A stretch of 64,000 nucleotides of DNA. It comes from Flavobacteriaceae bacterium (lineage in GTDB: Bacteria > Bacteroidota > Bacteroidia > Flavobacteriales > Flavobacteriaceae). The stretch covers positions 145,736 through 209,735 of the forward strand of contig QXZA01000011.1 of assembly GCA_009886625.1 (NCBI GenBank). Reading direction: 5' to 3'. This document shows positions 16,381-25,267 of this stretch, piece by piece. The translations under genes were made by a program, and so were the position numbers. Every line of letters begins with the position of its first letter. Positions within the stretch are counted from its first letter, which is position 1. Below the pieces are notes generated by a model. That model ran no database searches. It had not been told where the DNA came from and worked only from the letters and a program-made list of their open reading frames with translations.

Positions 16381-18819
16381 CTATGTAGTCTTTTGTTTTT
16401 GATAGTCAAAGTATACAATACTAGATACCATTCCAAGAAAAAGAAAAGCACTAATCCACCGAAGTAAAGTCCCTAAAGCTACAACAGGGGGACTAAATAC
16501 AAATTCAATTTGATTTGTTCCAGCTGGGAGTAGTAAACCACGTAAAACATAATTTACATTATATATAGAAGCAGGAACTCCATTAATTTTTGCTGTCCAC
16601 CCTTTGGGGTAATACATTTCAGAAAAAACAGCAAATTGTTCACTTGAAGATTGGGAATTGTAAATTAATTGGTTTGTTTTTTTTGATGTTAAAACAATCC
16701 AAGCCAATGAATCCTTTTTAAAAGACAGTGGCAACGTATTTGGAAGGTCTTGTTCGATGAAAAGGGCCTCCTTATCAAAATCAGCGATTTTTAAACGTTC
16801 TAATAATGCATCTGGATCTGGTGTGGAAAATAAGTCTTCAACAAACCATGATGAACCCAAAGCATTGGGATTTCTCAAAGGTTTCAGAGTAGCGGTCTCT
16901 TCCTCTTGAAAAAGTATGTACTTCACATTTAAGAAATCTAAAACACCTGCAATTTGATGGGTATTATAGTATTCAAATAATTCTTCAAATCTTCTGGGCT
17001 TCGCTCCGTGATACCCACCTAGGGTTTTGTGAAAATATGCTGTCCTTGCACCTGTTAATCCAAGCTGTGGTTCGTAAACTCTAAAGTCTGACGTATCTAT
17101 TAAAATCGCACGATCGGCTTCTGTTATTTGAAAAGCATTTTTTGCAAAACGTTCAGAAACAAAACCTTCATGTTCAATATAACGATTAGAAATACCCAAA
17201 AGGTCAAATAGCAAAACAGCAATTAACAAAGGATGAACAGCATTTCGCTTTATTTTATCATATTTAAATGCAATAAGAAAGAGGATGAGTAAGCTACAAA
17301 TAACAATTCCTCTTAAGAGATCAGCTTGATAAATGGATTTTCTTGCTTCAACAATTTGACTTACTAATTCAGCTCCATACATCTCTTTAAAATATCCGTC
17401 ATTTGGGCCGGAAAAACTCATAACTCCTTGTGAAAAAATGAGAATAACAAGAAGAGCAATAGGGAACATGGAAACTTTCAAAAAGCGTTTTATATCAATA
17501 GATTTTATGTTCTTTAATGCAAAATGAATTCCTAAAGCTGCCAAAATAGGAAAACAACATTCTAAAATCACTTGAATAGAAGAAACGGCTCTGAATTTGT
17601 TATAAAAAGGAATATAATCAATAAAAAATTGAGTTAAAAAAGCAAAGTTTTTACCCCAAGACAGAACTAAGGAAAACAAAATTCCAATTCCCAAAGCATT
17701 TCGAATGGGTCCCTTAACAAAGGCTAAAGCGATGATTGCAAAAAAGAAAACACTAACCCCAATATAAGCAGGTGCTTCTAAAATGGGCTGAGAGCCCCAA
17801 TAAGTTGGAACATTTTCTGAAAACTGTTTTGCCTGTGTTGGTCCTATCCCACGGGTTCTCAAAAAGTTGTATACTCCATGGTCTTTCCCTAAATTTTCAC
17901 TTGATCCTCCCCCTTGAATTCTAGGAGCAATTAGATTAAGACTTTCAAAAATCCCATAACTATATTCTGTAATATAATCATAATCAAGTCCTGATGATTG
18001 TTCCTTTGGGGTACCGTCTGCTTGAAGTTTTAATTCGCTAGATCCTCTTGTGCTGAAGCTTGTGTATTCTGCAGTTGCTAAAAGTGGTGTTGCGTTTAAT
18101 CCTAGGGAAAGGATTCCTGAAATAAAAAGTACACCTAGCGATCCTAAAAACGATTTTCCCTTTTTTTCTCTCCACGCTTGAATCCCAAAAACAATCACAA
18201 AAACCCCCATTAATAACAAAAGATAATAGGTCATTTGATAGTGGTTTGCACGGATCTGCATTCCAAGGGCAAGTGTTATTAATATAAATCCAAGTAGTTT
18301 CTTCCTTTCAAAAACCAATAAAAGTCCCGCTAAAACAAAAGGAATGAAACTGACGGCTAGTGCCTTTGTGTTATGACCCACCTGAAGAATGATTAATAAA
18401 TAGGTGGAAAAGCCGAAAGCTAACGATCCAAAAAGTGCTGTATGCCACGGTATTTGTAATACTAAAAGTAAAATATAGGCGCCTAGCAAATACAAGAAAA
18501 GAATATGAGCTGGCCTAGGTAAGACACGAAAAAAGGAATAAATCGGACTTAAGAAATCAGCAGGATATTGAGCTCCCAATTGGTATGTAGGCATACCTCC
18601 AAAGGCATTATTTACCCAATAAGTTTCTTCCCCTGTTTCCAGTCGGTGTTCTTTCAATTCCCTTGACATCCCTTCATATTGGCGTATGTCAGATTGTAAT
18701 AAGGTTTTTCCGTTAAGCAAAGGGTAATAAAATAACAAAGAAATAAATACCAAGCCTAAGACTACCAATCCATGAGGCATTAAAATGGAACGTATTGATG
18801 CTTTATTCAACTTCTTCAT
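16381..18819 (-). CDS. YfhO family membrane protein
   Basis: An 812-residue polytopic protein of the YfhO family, with a glycosyltransferase-C-like architecture: many N-terminal and central transmembrane helices, a large soluble C-terminal portion (about 560-775), and a final helix near 780-800. The segments DIRQYEGMSRELKE and NNAFGGMPTYQ near the N-terminus are typical of bacteroidotal members. The Gram-positive family member is linked to lipoteichoic acid glycosylation; here a role in surface sugar transfer is inference. It overlaps the upstream DUF4834 gene by 17 bases. Confidence 0.82.
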   Translation of the reverse strand: MKKLNKASIRSILMPHGLVVLGLVFISLLFYYPLLNGKTLLQSDIRQYEGMSRELKEHRLETGEETYWVNNAFGGMPTYQLGAQYPADFLSPIYSFFRVLPRPAHILFLYLLGAYILLLVLQIPWHTALFGSLAFGFSTYLLIILQVGHNTKALAVSFIPFVLAGLLLVFERKKLLGFILITLALGMQIRANHYQMTYYLLLLMGVFVIVFGIQAWREKKGKSFLGSLGVLFISGILSLGLNATPLLATAEYTSFSTRGSSELKLQADGTPKEQSSGLDYDYITEYSYGIFESLNLIAPRIQGGGSSENLGKDHGVYNFLRTRGIGPTQAKQFSENVPTYWGSQPILEAPAYIGVSVFFFAIIALAFVKGPIRNALGIGILFSLVLSWGKNFAFLTQFFIDYIPFYNKFRAVSSIQVILECCFPILAALGIHFALKNIKSIDIKRFLKVSMFPIALLVILIFSQGVMSFSGPNDGYFKEMYGAELVSQIVEARKSIYQADLLRGIVICSLLILFLIAFKYDKIKRNAVHPLLIAVLLFDLLGISNRYIEHEGFVSERFAKNAFQITEADRAILIDTSDFRVYEPQLGLTGARTAYFHKTLGGYHGAKPRRFEELFEYYNTHQIAGVLDFLNVKYILFQEEETATLKPLRNPNALGSSWFVEDLFSTPDPDALLERLKIADFDKEALFIEQDLPNTLPLSFKKDSLAWIVLTSKKTNQLIYNSQSSSEQFAVFSEMYYPKGWTAKINGVPASIYNVNYVLRGLLLPAGTNQIEFVFSPPVVALGTLLRWISAFLFLGMVSSIVYFDYQKQKTT

Positions 18820-19015
18820 AGTCTATATACTCTCCAATAGAATCCGAGGATGTCTTGTTTTGTTTTGTTTTTTGATAGGATTGAGGTTGTTGTGGTTCTC
18901 TTTGTGTAGCTGCTTTTTTAACTAAACTAGAAAAAAGTAGTTTGAATAAAAAGGGAGAGAGTAATCGTAGTAGATAAACTACACACAAAAAGATAATTAT
19001 GATTTTAAAAAGCAC
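18803..19015 (-). CDS. DUF4834 family small membrane protein
   Basis: A 70-residue protein with one N-terminal membrane segment (about 3-30) and a Gln/Lys/Ser-rich cytoplasmic tail ending in IGEYIDYEEVE, the pattern of DUF4834. It starts with GTG at 19013-19015. It is the first gene of the DUF4834-YfhO-flippase unit and has an exact -7 box upstream. The function is unknown. Confidence 0.72.
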   Translation of the reverse strand: MLFKIIIIFLCVVYLLRLLSPFLFKLLFSSLVKKAATQREPQQPQSYQKTKQNKTSSDSIGEYIDYEEVE

Positions 19016-19033
19016 AGCAATAATTTAATTATA

Positions 19034-19041
19034 CAAAAGTA
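19034..19041 (-). promoter_or_regulatory. -7 promoter element of the DUF4834-YfhO-flippase operon
   Basis: On the minus strand TACTTTTG is an exact TAnnTTTG, 18 bases before the GTG start of the DUF4834 gene. I see no well-spaced -33 TTG. Confidence 0.5.
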
Positions 19042-19118
19042 ACTAATTCCAATGGAACCTTTGAAAATTCACAAATCATTAACAGTCCGTATTGAATCTA
19101 AATAACATATAGTTATTC

Positions 19119-19126
19119 TATATTTG
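19119..19126 (+). promoter_or_regulatory. -7 promoter element almost touching the start codon
   Basis: TATATTTG is an exact TAnnTTTG, but the ATG of the downstream gene begins only four bases after it. With the usual distance from the -7 box to the transcription start, the mRNA would be leaderless or nearly so. Confidence 0.45.
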
Positions 19127-19130
19127 CATC

Positions 19131-20174
19131 ATGTTAAGGAATAGAATTCTACTTGTTTTTTTTCTCACCACAATTGCGATAAAAGCACAATATACAGACC
19201 AAATCAATTCCAATAGACCAGGTTTATCTATTGGTGCCTTTTCGGTAGGTAAAGATGTCATTCAAGCTGAGGTTGGATTTGCTTACCGGCATTATTCTCA
19301 TTCTGGCTATAACAATTCTACTTTTGACGGAGGAATTGGATTTCTATCCTTACGTTGGGGATTTTTACGCGAAACTTTGGAATTGACTTATGAAGGAAAG
19401 TATCTTCTTGGTGCATTGAATTCTAAAATAAATAGTGTTCCTATTGTCAGCACGCGAAAAGGGTTTTTACAGAATTTCATCGGAATCAAATATCTCATTT
19501 ACGATCCCTTTAAAAAAGAGAAAAGCACCAATGTCTATAGTTGGAAAGCCAATAATGGATTTAAACTACGCGAGCTCATTCCAGCCGTTTCTTTAACCCT
19601 AGGGAGCAATATCAATTTTGAAAAGAACAATCCATTTCCTAACAACAATATCTTTGGGAATCTTTACCGTCCGATATTCTTCCAAAACTTAAATACCTCT
19701 CCCGACAAAGAGCCCTTTTTTAACCTAAGAGGAACGCTGGCCACTCAATCACATTTTCTGGGCACCTGGGTGTTTGTTACCAACTTTACTTACGACCGAT
19801 ATTTCTCAAATTTTCCAGAAATGAGTTATATCCTCACACTAACCCATACATTAGATCCTTTATGGTCCGTATATTTAGAACATCAAGGACGAAAAAGCAA
19901 TTTGTTTAATGATTACTTATTTAGATTAGGAGCTGCTTATTTATATTCTGATGATATCCAAATAGAAGTAACCCTGGGTTCTAATACAAAGACAACTCCA
20001 AATCAATTGTTAGTAAACCTAGGGGTTTCCTATCGATTGGATTTTCATCAAGACTTCGTATCCTCTGCTGAATTAGAATACAAGAAATTAAAAAAGGAAG
20101 AACGCCAATTGAAAAAAACTTTGAGAAAAAACACTAAAGGCGAACGTAAAAAAAATCGTAAAGCAAGAAATTAA
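19131..20174 (+). CDS. Outer-membrane beta-barrel protein (MetA-pathway 'transporter' type)
   Basis: A 347-residue protein with a signal peptide (cleavage after IKAQ, about residue 20). A long run of alternating beta-strand segments follows, starting TDQINSNRPGLSIGAFSVGK, like the Phenol_MetA_deg outer-membrane family. The barrel seems to end near residue 315 and is followed by a strongly basic tail of about 30 residues (repeated KK, KKE, RKK), unusual for an outer-membrane protein, which normally ends in an aromatic strand. It may interact with nucleic acid, LPS phosphate or peptidoglycan; that is inference. The next gene begins five bases later. Confidence 0.7.
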   Translation: MLRNRILLVFFLTTIAIKAQYTDQINSNRPGLSIGAFSVGKDVIQAEVGFAYRHYSHSGYNNSTFDGGIGFLSLRWGFLRETLELTYEGKYLLGALNSKINSVPIVSTRKGFLQNFIGIKYLIYDPFKKEKSTNVYSWKANNGFKLRELIPAVSLTLGSNINFEKNNPFPNNNIFGNLYRPIFFQNLNTSPDKEPFFNLRGTLATQSHFLGTWVFVTNFTYDRYFSNFPEMSYILTLTHTLDPLWSVYLEHQGRKSNLFNDYLFRLGAAYLYSDDIQIEVTLGSNTKTTPNQLLVNLGVSYRLDFHQDFVSSAELEYKKLKKEERQLKKTLRKNTKGERKKNRKARN

Positions 20175-20179
20175 ATTTC

Positions 20180-21313
20180 ATGAGTCAAGAAGTTATCATC
20201 AAAGAAATAAACACCAAAGAGGACTATCGTGCATTTGTGATGTTTCCTTTTGCGCTTTATAAAAATAATCCAAATTGGGTCCCTCCTATTATTCAAGAGG
20301 AGATGGATACAATTGATCCTAATATTAATCCTGTTTATCATAATGCAAGCGCACGTTTTTTTCTTGCATATAAGGGGGGTGCTATTGTTGGACGCATCGC
20401 TGCAATGGTAAATTGGATCGAAGTAAAAGAATTGAAAAAGTCAAAAGTTAGATTTGGTTGGTTTGATGCAATAGATGATCAAAATGTTACCAAACTCCTC
20501 ATTGATAGGGTGATTGCCTTTGGAAACGAACATCAACTAAGCTTTATTGAGGGGCCAGTAGGTTTTTCAAACTTGGATAAAGCAGGATTATTGATTGAAG
20601 GTTTTGAAGAAAAAAACACCATGATTACTTTGTATAATGAACCCTACTATGAAAGGCATTTTGAAGCCTTAGGATTTACTATTCAAGCCAAATGGGTAGA
20701 GTATGAAATTAAAATTTCTGACTTTGAAACTTCACCTGAAAAAGTGAAACGTTTTTCAAGTGTTATCATGGAACGCTACCAATTAAAATTACTGGATTTT
20801 AAAATGCGTGGAGACATTTTACCCTATGTGGATCAAATGTTTACTCTATTAGGAAAAACATATAATAACCTTCAAACGTTTGTTCCCATTCAAGAATACC
20901 AAGTACAACATTACAAGGACAAGTATTTAAAATTTATCAATCCAGACTTTATTAAGTGTATTGTTGATCAAAACGAACGTCTCATTGCTTTTGCCATCAC
21001 CATGCCATCATTTGCTTCTGCTCTTCAAAAAATTAATGGGAAAATTAATTTTTTCAATTCGTTTCATTTGTTAAAAGCTATGTGGTTTAATAATAAAGCT
21101 TCTTTTTATCTTATCGGAGTTCATCCTGATTTTCAGAATAAAGGAATCACCGCCATCATATTCAATGAAATGCAAAAACTCTTCAATAAGAGAAAGATTA
21201 CTATCGTTGAAACCAACCCAGAATTAGAGGAAAATGCTGCGATTCAAAAATTATGGAAAAATTACGAGAATCGTCAACATAAAAAGAGGGCTACTTTTAC
21301 AAAAAAACTATAA
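20180..21313 (+). CDS. GNAT-fold N-acetyltransferase-like protein
   Basis: A 377-residue soluble protein. The N-terminal part (FPFALYKNNPNWVPP) and the C-terminal segment FYLIGVHPDFQNKGITAII match large GNAT-like proteins found across bacteria, often left as hypothetical. The HPDFQNKGI segment corresponds to the acetyl-CoA-binding motif (Q/RxxGxG/A), here partly degenerate. The substrate is unknown. It sits five bases after the barrel gene and three before mnmE, so it is probably in one transcript with them. Confidence 0.7.
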   Translation: MSQEVIIKEINTKEDYRAFVMFPFALYKNNPNWVPPIIQEEMDTIDPNINPVYHNASARFFLAYKGGAIVGRIAAMVNWIEVKELKKSKVRFGWFDAIDDQNVTKLLIDRVIAFGNEHQLSFIEGPVGFSNLDKAGLLIEGFEEKNTMITLYNEPYYERHFEALGFTIQAKWVEYEIKISDFETSPEKVKRFSSVIMERYQLKLLDFKMRGDILPYVDQMFTLLGKTYNNLQTFVPIQEYQVQHYKDKYLKFINPDFIKCIVDQNERLIAFAITMPSFASALQKINGKINFFNSFHLLKAMWFNNKASFYLIGVHPDFQNKGITAIIFNEMQKLFNKRKITIVETNPELEENAAIQKLWKNYENRQHKKRATFTKKL

Positions 21314-21316
21314 ACT

Positions 21317-22717
21317 ATGCTCAGTGAAGGAACCATAATCGCGCTTTCAACCCCTCAAGGAAGTGGAGCTATAGGAGTCATAAGACTTTCGGGTTCATCT
21401 GCAATAGAAAAAGGAGCCCATTTCATTAGCCCAAGATCCAAAAAAGAATGGAATCAAATAGCACCCAATACTGCTTTTTTAGCTGATTTTAATGACAGAA
21501 ACATACTTATCGATGAAGTATTGGTTACTTTTTTTGAAGGACCAAATTCATATACTGGTGAAGATGTAGTTGAAATTTCTTGTCACGGCTCTTCTTATAT
21601 ACAACAGAAAATCATCAGTTGTTTCTTAGGCAAAGGGGTCCAACCCGCACATGCTGGAGAATTTACATTAAGAGCGTATTTGAATAAGAAAATGGACTTG
21701 AGCCAAGCCGAAGCCGTTGCTGATATTATTGCTTCAGAAAGTGAAGCGGCTCATGATATGGCAATGAAACAGATGCGTGGTGGATTTTCTGAAAATATGG
21801 AAGCCTTACGGCAGCAACTCATCCAATTTAAAGCGTTAATAGAGCTTGAATTAGACTTTGGTGAAGAAGAAGTTGACTTTGCAAATAAAGATCAATTAAA
21901 AAAGCTATTACATACATTACACAAAGACATTAGTTCACTAAAACAATCCTTTGCTTATGGTAATGTAATTAAAAAAGGAGTGCCTGTTGCTATTGCAGGA
22001 AAACCCAATGCTGGAAAATCTTCTTTACTCAATGCTCTATTTAAAGAAGAAAAGGCTATCGTTTCGAATATCCCAGGAACTACGAGAGATTTAATTGAAG
22101 ATACTCTAATAATTGAAGGAATAAGTTTTCGATTTGTTGACACTGCAGGATTAAGAGAAACCGAAGATGTTGTTGAAGCCATTGGTGTTAAAAAAGCGAA
22201 AGATAAAATTACTCAAGCTACACTTCTACTCTATCTGTATGAAAGAACCACAGCTTTTGAAGCAATTATAAATGAAATAAGATCACTTCTGCACGAAAAC
22301 TTAAATCTGGTTTTGATTGAAAATAAAATTGATCAAAATCCAAGTGGCTTTGATAAAGATTTTAATCAAAAACTCATTGACGCTATTACACATTCGTCCA
22401 CTCCCTTTGGGATGGGAGTTTCTACCCTAGAAGAACACAGTCTAAAACCTCTAAAAGATCATTTAGTAAAAACAATTCATTCCTTGGGAAATAATTCCTC
22501 AGTTATCGTTAATAACACGAGACATTTTCATGCTTTGACTTTGGCGCTAGAAACACTTGAATTGGTTATGGAAGGGCTTGAAAATGATATTCCAGGGGAT
22601 TTATTAAGCGTAGAACTCAAAGAAGTAATATATCATATTGGTAGTATAACGGGTAAAATTGATGTAGATGAGGATATTCTTGGAACAATATTTGGGAAGT
22701 TCTGTATCGGAAAGTAG
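21317..22717 (+). CDS. mnmE: tRNA modification GTPase MnmE
   Basis: A 466-residue MnmE (TrmE). It has the N-terminal tetrahydrofolate-binding domain (about 1-118), a helical domain, an inserted G domain with GKPNAGKS at 228-235 and DTAGLRE, and the obligatory C-terminus FCIGK. With MnmG it makes the 5-carboxymethylaminomethyl modification at U34 of certain tRNAs. The Cys in CIGK is essential in characterised enzymes and is present. Confidence 0.95.
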   Translation: MLSEGTIIALSTPQGSGAIGVIRLSGSSAIEKGAHFISPRSKKEWNQIAPNTAFLADFNDRNILIDEVLVTFFEGPNSYTGEDVVEISCHGSSYIQQKIISCFLGKGVQPAHAGEFTLRAYLNKKMDLSQAEAVADIIASESEAAHDMAMKQMRGGFSENMEALRQQLIQFKALIELELDFGEEEVDFANKDQLKKLLHTLHKDISSLKQSFAYGNVIKKGVPVAIAGKPNAGKSSLLNALFKEEKAIVSNIPGTTRDLIEDTLIIEGISFRFVDTAGLRETEDVVEAIGVKKAKDKITQATLLLYLYERTTAFEAIINEIRSLLHENLNLVLIENKIDQNPSGFDKDFNQKLIDAITHSSTPFGMGVSTLEEHSLKPLKDHLVKTIHSLGNNSSVIVNNTRHFHALTLALETLELVMEGLENDIPGDLLSVELKEVIYHIGSITGKIDVDEDILGTIFGKFCIGK

Positions 22718-22866
22718 ATTTCACTAGGTCAGAATTTATTGGAGAAGCTTCCCTCAAAAAAATCAGTCTTTTATTCATAAGCTTTTAATTTTAGAATAAA
22801 GAAGGAATAAAAGTTACCCTCTAAGCAGCCCTTTAAATAATTTAGTAAGGATTAATCATTAATCAA

Positions 22867-22900
22867 TTTGAAGTGAAAAGAATGAGATTCATTATATTTG
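22867..22900 (+). promoter_or_regulatory. Promoter of the duplicated-domain secreted protein
   Basis: TTTG (22867-22870) and TATATTTG (22893-22900, exact TAnnTTTG) are 22 bases apart, and the ATG at 22926 follows 25 bases later. It is one of the best-formed promoters in the window. Confidence 0.6.
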
Positions 22901-22925
22901 AATTATAATTTACAATGTCTTTGAT

Positions 22926-23792
22926 ATGAATTTTCGATTTATCACATGCCTTTTATTTTTAACTATATTTAATTCTAGAGTCCAGGGGCAAATTGTCACT
23001 GTAAAAATTGATGATTTCATCACCCAGCACAATGGGTTTGAAGAAAATGATGAGGGAGAGATTAATCCCATCAATCTAAAAGAAATCAATAAACGAATTC
23101 GCTTTTTCGTAGAAGAGAAATACCCTAAAATCGTAGAATTTACACGTAATATCATTTGGGACTCTTATGGTACTTTTTTGAGTCCATCGGATAGATATCA
23201 TTCGCACACCTTCATAGTTCAGGTAAAAGTTGCTGGACTTGACCGTCTTAAGTATCTTGAAGTTCACTATGATCCCTATGAAAAGAAGGTAACTGGTGAT
23301 TTTGAATGGATAGCAGAAGATGAAGAGTTTTATTTGATCAATGAAGATATCAGTAATCAAAAATTACTTCCCAATCTAATTGAATTGGAAATTTCAAACC
23401 AAGAGCAAACTCCGGTTTTAAATGACTTCATCAACGAACACCAGGGTTTTATTAATGAAATTCAGCGATTAGATTTAAGTGACAATGAGATTGTTCCTGT
23501 AAATGTTAGCAAGATTAATAAACTGATTAGATCTTTCAACGAAACTAATTATCCTAACGTTGAATATACAAGAAACATTATATGGGATTCATACACGACT
23601 TTCTTAAGTCCATTTGACAAATATAATTTCCATGTATTTATTGCTCAAGTTAAGGTTCAAGGAATCAATCGTTTAAAATATCTTGAGGTTTTATATAATC
23701 CAGTTACAGAGAAAATAACCACTGATTTTGAATGGATTACAGAAGATGAAGAGTTTTTCAGGGTTGTAAAGACTGATGAAGAAGATTCTTAG
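22926..23792 (+). CDS. Secreted protein with two copies of an unrecognised domain
   Basis: A 288-residue protein with a signal peptide (to about residue 21, GQ) and two tandem copies of a domain of about 110 residues (about 27-137 and 164-280). Shared blocks are TRNIIWDSY, TFLSP, the central VQVKV/AQVKV strand, RLKYLEV and DFEWI-EDEEF. The copies are clearly homologous but diverged. I do not recognise the domain. Conserved Trp, Asp and Tyr positions suggest a folded periplasmic or surface module. It has its own promoter, no obvious operon partner and no lipobox. Confidence 0.7.
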   Translation: MNFRFITCLLFLTIFNSRVQGQIVTVKIDDFITQHNGFEENDEGEINPINLKEINKRIRFFVEEKYPKIVEFTRNIIWDSYGTFLSPSDRYHSHTFIVQVKVAGLDRLKYLEVHYDPYEKKVTGDFEWIAEDEEFYLINEDISNQKLLPNLIELEISNQEQTPVLNDFINEHQGFINEIQRLDLSDNEIVPVNVSKINKLIRSFNETNYPNVEYTRNIIWDSYTTFLSPFDKYNFHVFIAQVKVQGINRLKYLEVLYNPVTEKITTDFEWITEDEEFFRVVKTDEEDS

Positions 23793-23887
23793 TTTTAGTC
23801 TAAGGATTATGCAAAAAATATAAAACCAATAAAAGCTTAGTATAATTTTCTTAAATTAAATTCACTATTAACCATAAATCAATCAAA

Positions 23888-24718
23888 ATGAAAAAAACAA
23901 TTATCCTTTTAACCGTTTCAGTTATTATTACTGCATGTTCAAACGGTAAACATGCTGAGTATGAAAAGAATACTGAGATCGCAAAAAATTACTTAAAGCT
24001 CCACGAGAGTGAAGATGCCGAGAGCATGTTTACATATTTGCATGAAGATATAGAATGGCATATGCCTGTCTATGGGATGGACATGGGTGGCATAGAAGAA
24101 GTAAAAGCAGCTATACTTGGATATCAGTCTGAATTTGATAACATGAAATTCAATGCAGACTATTGGTTGCCTGGTGTTGATACTGAAACCGGTAAGGCAG
24201 ACGGAAGTACTCGTGTATATGGAACTTGGACCTCCACTCATGTGAAATCTGGAAAAGAAACAAGATTAACTAGTTATCATTCTTTTGAATTTAAAGAGGG
24301 TAAAATTATAACTGGAGGAGATTGGTTCGATTTGGGTGGAATGATGAATTCAATAACTCCACAATCATTAAATAAAGGAAGTCTACTAGGAATTCATACA
24401 TTAAATGTAAAACTAAAAAGAGGAGTAACCTTAGAGCAGTTTAAAGCTTATTATACAAACACCCTAATCCCAGCATATGAAAATGCATTTAAAGGAGCTT
24501 CGCTAAGCTTAGCTGATGGATTAAGAGGTGCAGACAAGGGGCGTCTTGGGATGTTATGGATTTTTGATTCAAGTGATGTTCGAGACTTATATTTTGACAA
24601 GAATGGAATGTCTACAGAATTGAATCAAGAACTCACAGCAAGCTTAAAGAATGTTGATGATGGCTTGGCTGAGCTTGGCACATGGACTTCAAAGTATACA
24701 GATTGGTCTATACAATAA
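23888..24718 (+). CDS. Lipoprotein with SnoaL-like domain and a C-terminal alpha/beta domain
   Basis: A 276-residue predicted lipoprotein with lipobox IITAC and lipidated Cys17. Residues about 27-150 look like an NTF2/SnoaL-like domain (NYLKLHESEDAESMFTYLHEDIEWHMP ... SYHSFEFKEGKIITGGDWFD). Residues about 165-276 form a second domain (LGIHTLNVKLKRGVTLEQFKAYY...) resembling dimeric alpha/beta-barrel proteins such as the EthD group, by secondary-structure pattern only. The ligand and role are unknown. A strong terminator follows the stop. Confidence 0.65.
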   Translation: MKKTIILLTVSVIITACSNGKHAEYEKNTEIAKNYLKLHESEDAESMFTYLHEDIEWHMPVYGMDMGGIEEVKAAILGYQSEFDNMKFNADYWLPGVDTETGKADGSTRVYGTWTSTHVKSGKETRLTSYHSFEFKEGKIITGGDWFDLGGMMNSITPQSLNKGSLLGIHTLNVKLKRGVTLEQFKAYYTNTLIPAYENAFKGASLSLADGLRGADKGRLGMLWIFDSSDVRDLYFDKNGMSTELNQELTASLKNVDDGLAELGTWTSKYTDWSIQ

Positions 24719-24737
24719 TAACATTGAACTAAAAATC

Positions 24738-24767
24738 AAAAAAACCCTCCATAATGGAGGGTTTTTT
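24738..24767 (+). terminator. Rho-independent terminator after the SnoaL-like lipoprotein gene
   Basis: CCCTCCA (24745-24751) and TGGAGGG (24755-24761) form a 7-bp GC-rich stem with a three-base loop, flanked by an A-run on the left and T6 on the right. The symmetry means it could work in both directions. Confidence 0.9.
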
Positions 24768-25028
24768 ATTTCATAGCTAGAGGTAATTATATGGTTTTAA
24801 ACCTTTTACTATAAATTTTGTGGTTTTTTATTCAACTTATTATTTTGAAAAAAGATTCGAAAAAAATAAAAACACCAGGGCTATTGATTATGTATATGTT
24901 AGGGTATCAAATTACACCTAATGCATTTACAACAACAAAAGAACTTATTCTTTTTACTCTTACAATGTAATACATTGCTAATGCTTAATTATAGTATGAG
25001 ATTGTTAATTTTTTATTACTTTAAATCC
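24768..25028. other. Gene-poor spacer before the Kazal lipoprotein gene
   Basis: No supported gene lies here. The frame running upstream from the Kazal gene to 24921 would add a low-complexity, non-signal-like N-terminus and is not accepted. No exact -7 box was found; TACTTTAA at 25017-25024 is the nearest approximation. Confidence 0.4.
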
Positions 25029-25256
25029 ATGAAAAATTTAATCCCTTTAATGTTTTTCTTTTGTTTAGGTTGTTTGAAAAACACTCCAGTAGAAGAGCCT
25101 TGTATAGATGAAAGTTTGATTAATGAACTTGCTGCTTGCTATTTAATTTATGCTCCTGTTTGTGGATGTAACAACATCACCTATTCAAATGATTGTGTTG
25201 CAGAAAACAATGGTGTATTAACCTACTCGGAGGGATCTTGTGAAGAAATTAATTAA
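25029..25256 (+). CDS. Kazal-type domain lipoprotein
   Basis: A 75-residue predicted lipoprotein (MKNLIPL..., lipobox FCLGC, lipidated Cys15) with a Kazal-like domain holding six cysteines at 25, 37, 45, 47, 56 and 71. The core APVCGC...TYSNDC is the family signature. Kazal domains usually inhibit serine proteases or serve as small disulfide-bonded modules. In this bacterium it would sit on a membrane surface. ATG 25029 is chosen because it gives a proper lipoprotein signal. Confidence 0.72.
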   Translation: MKNLIPLMFFFCLGCLKNTPVEEPCIDESLINELAACYLIYAPVCGCNNITYSNDCVAENNGVLTYSEGSCEEIN

Positions 25257-25267
25257 AAAATAAGAAT

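Noticed and set aside
24921..25028. Upstream extension of the Kazal lipoprotein gene
   Set aside because: It would hide the lipoprotein signal that begins at ATG 25029.
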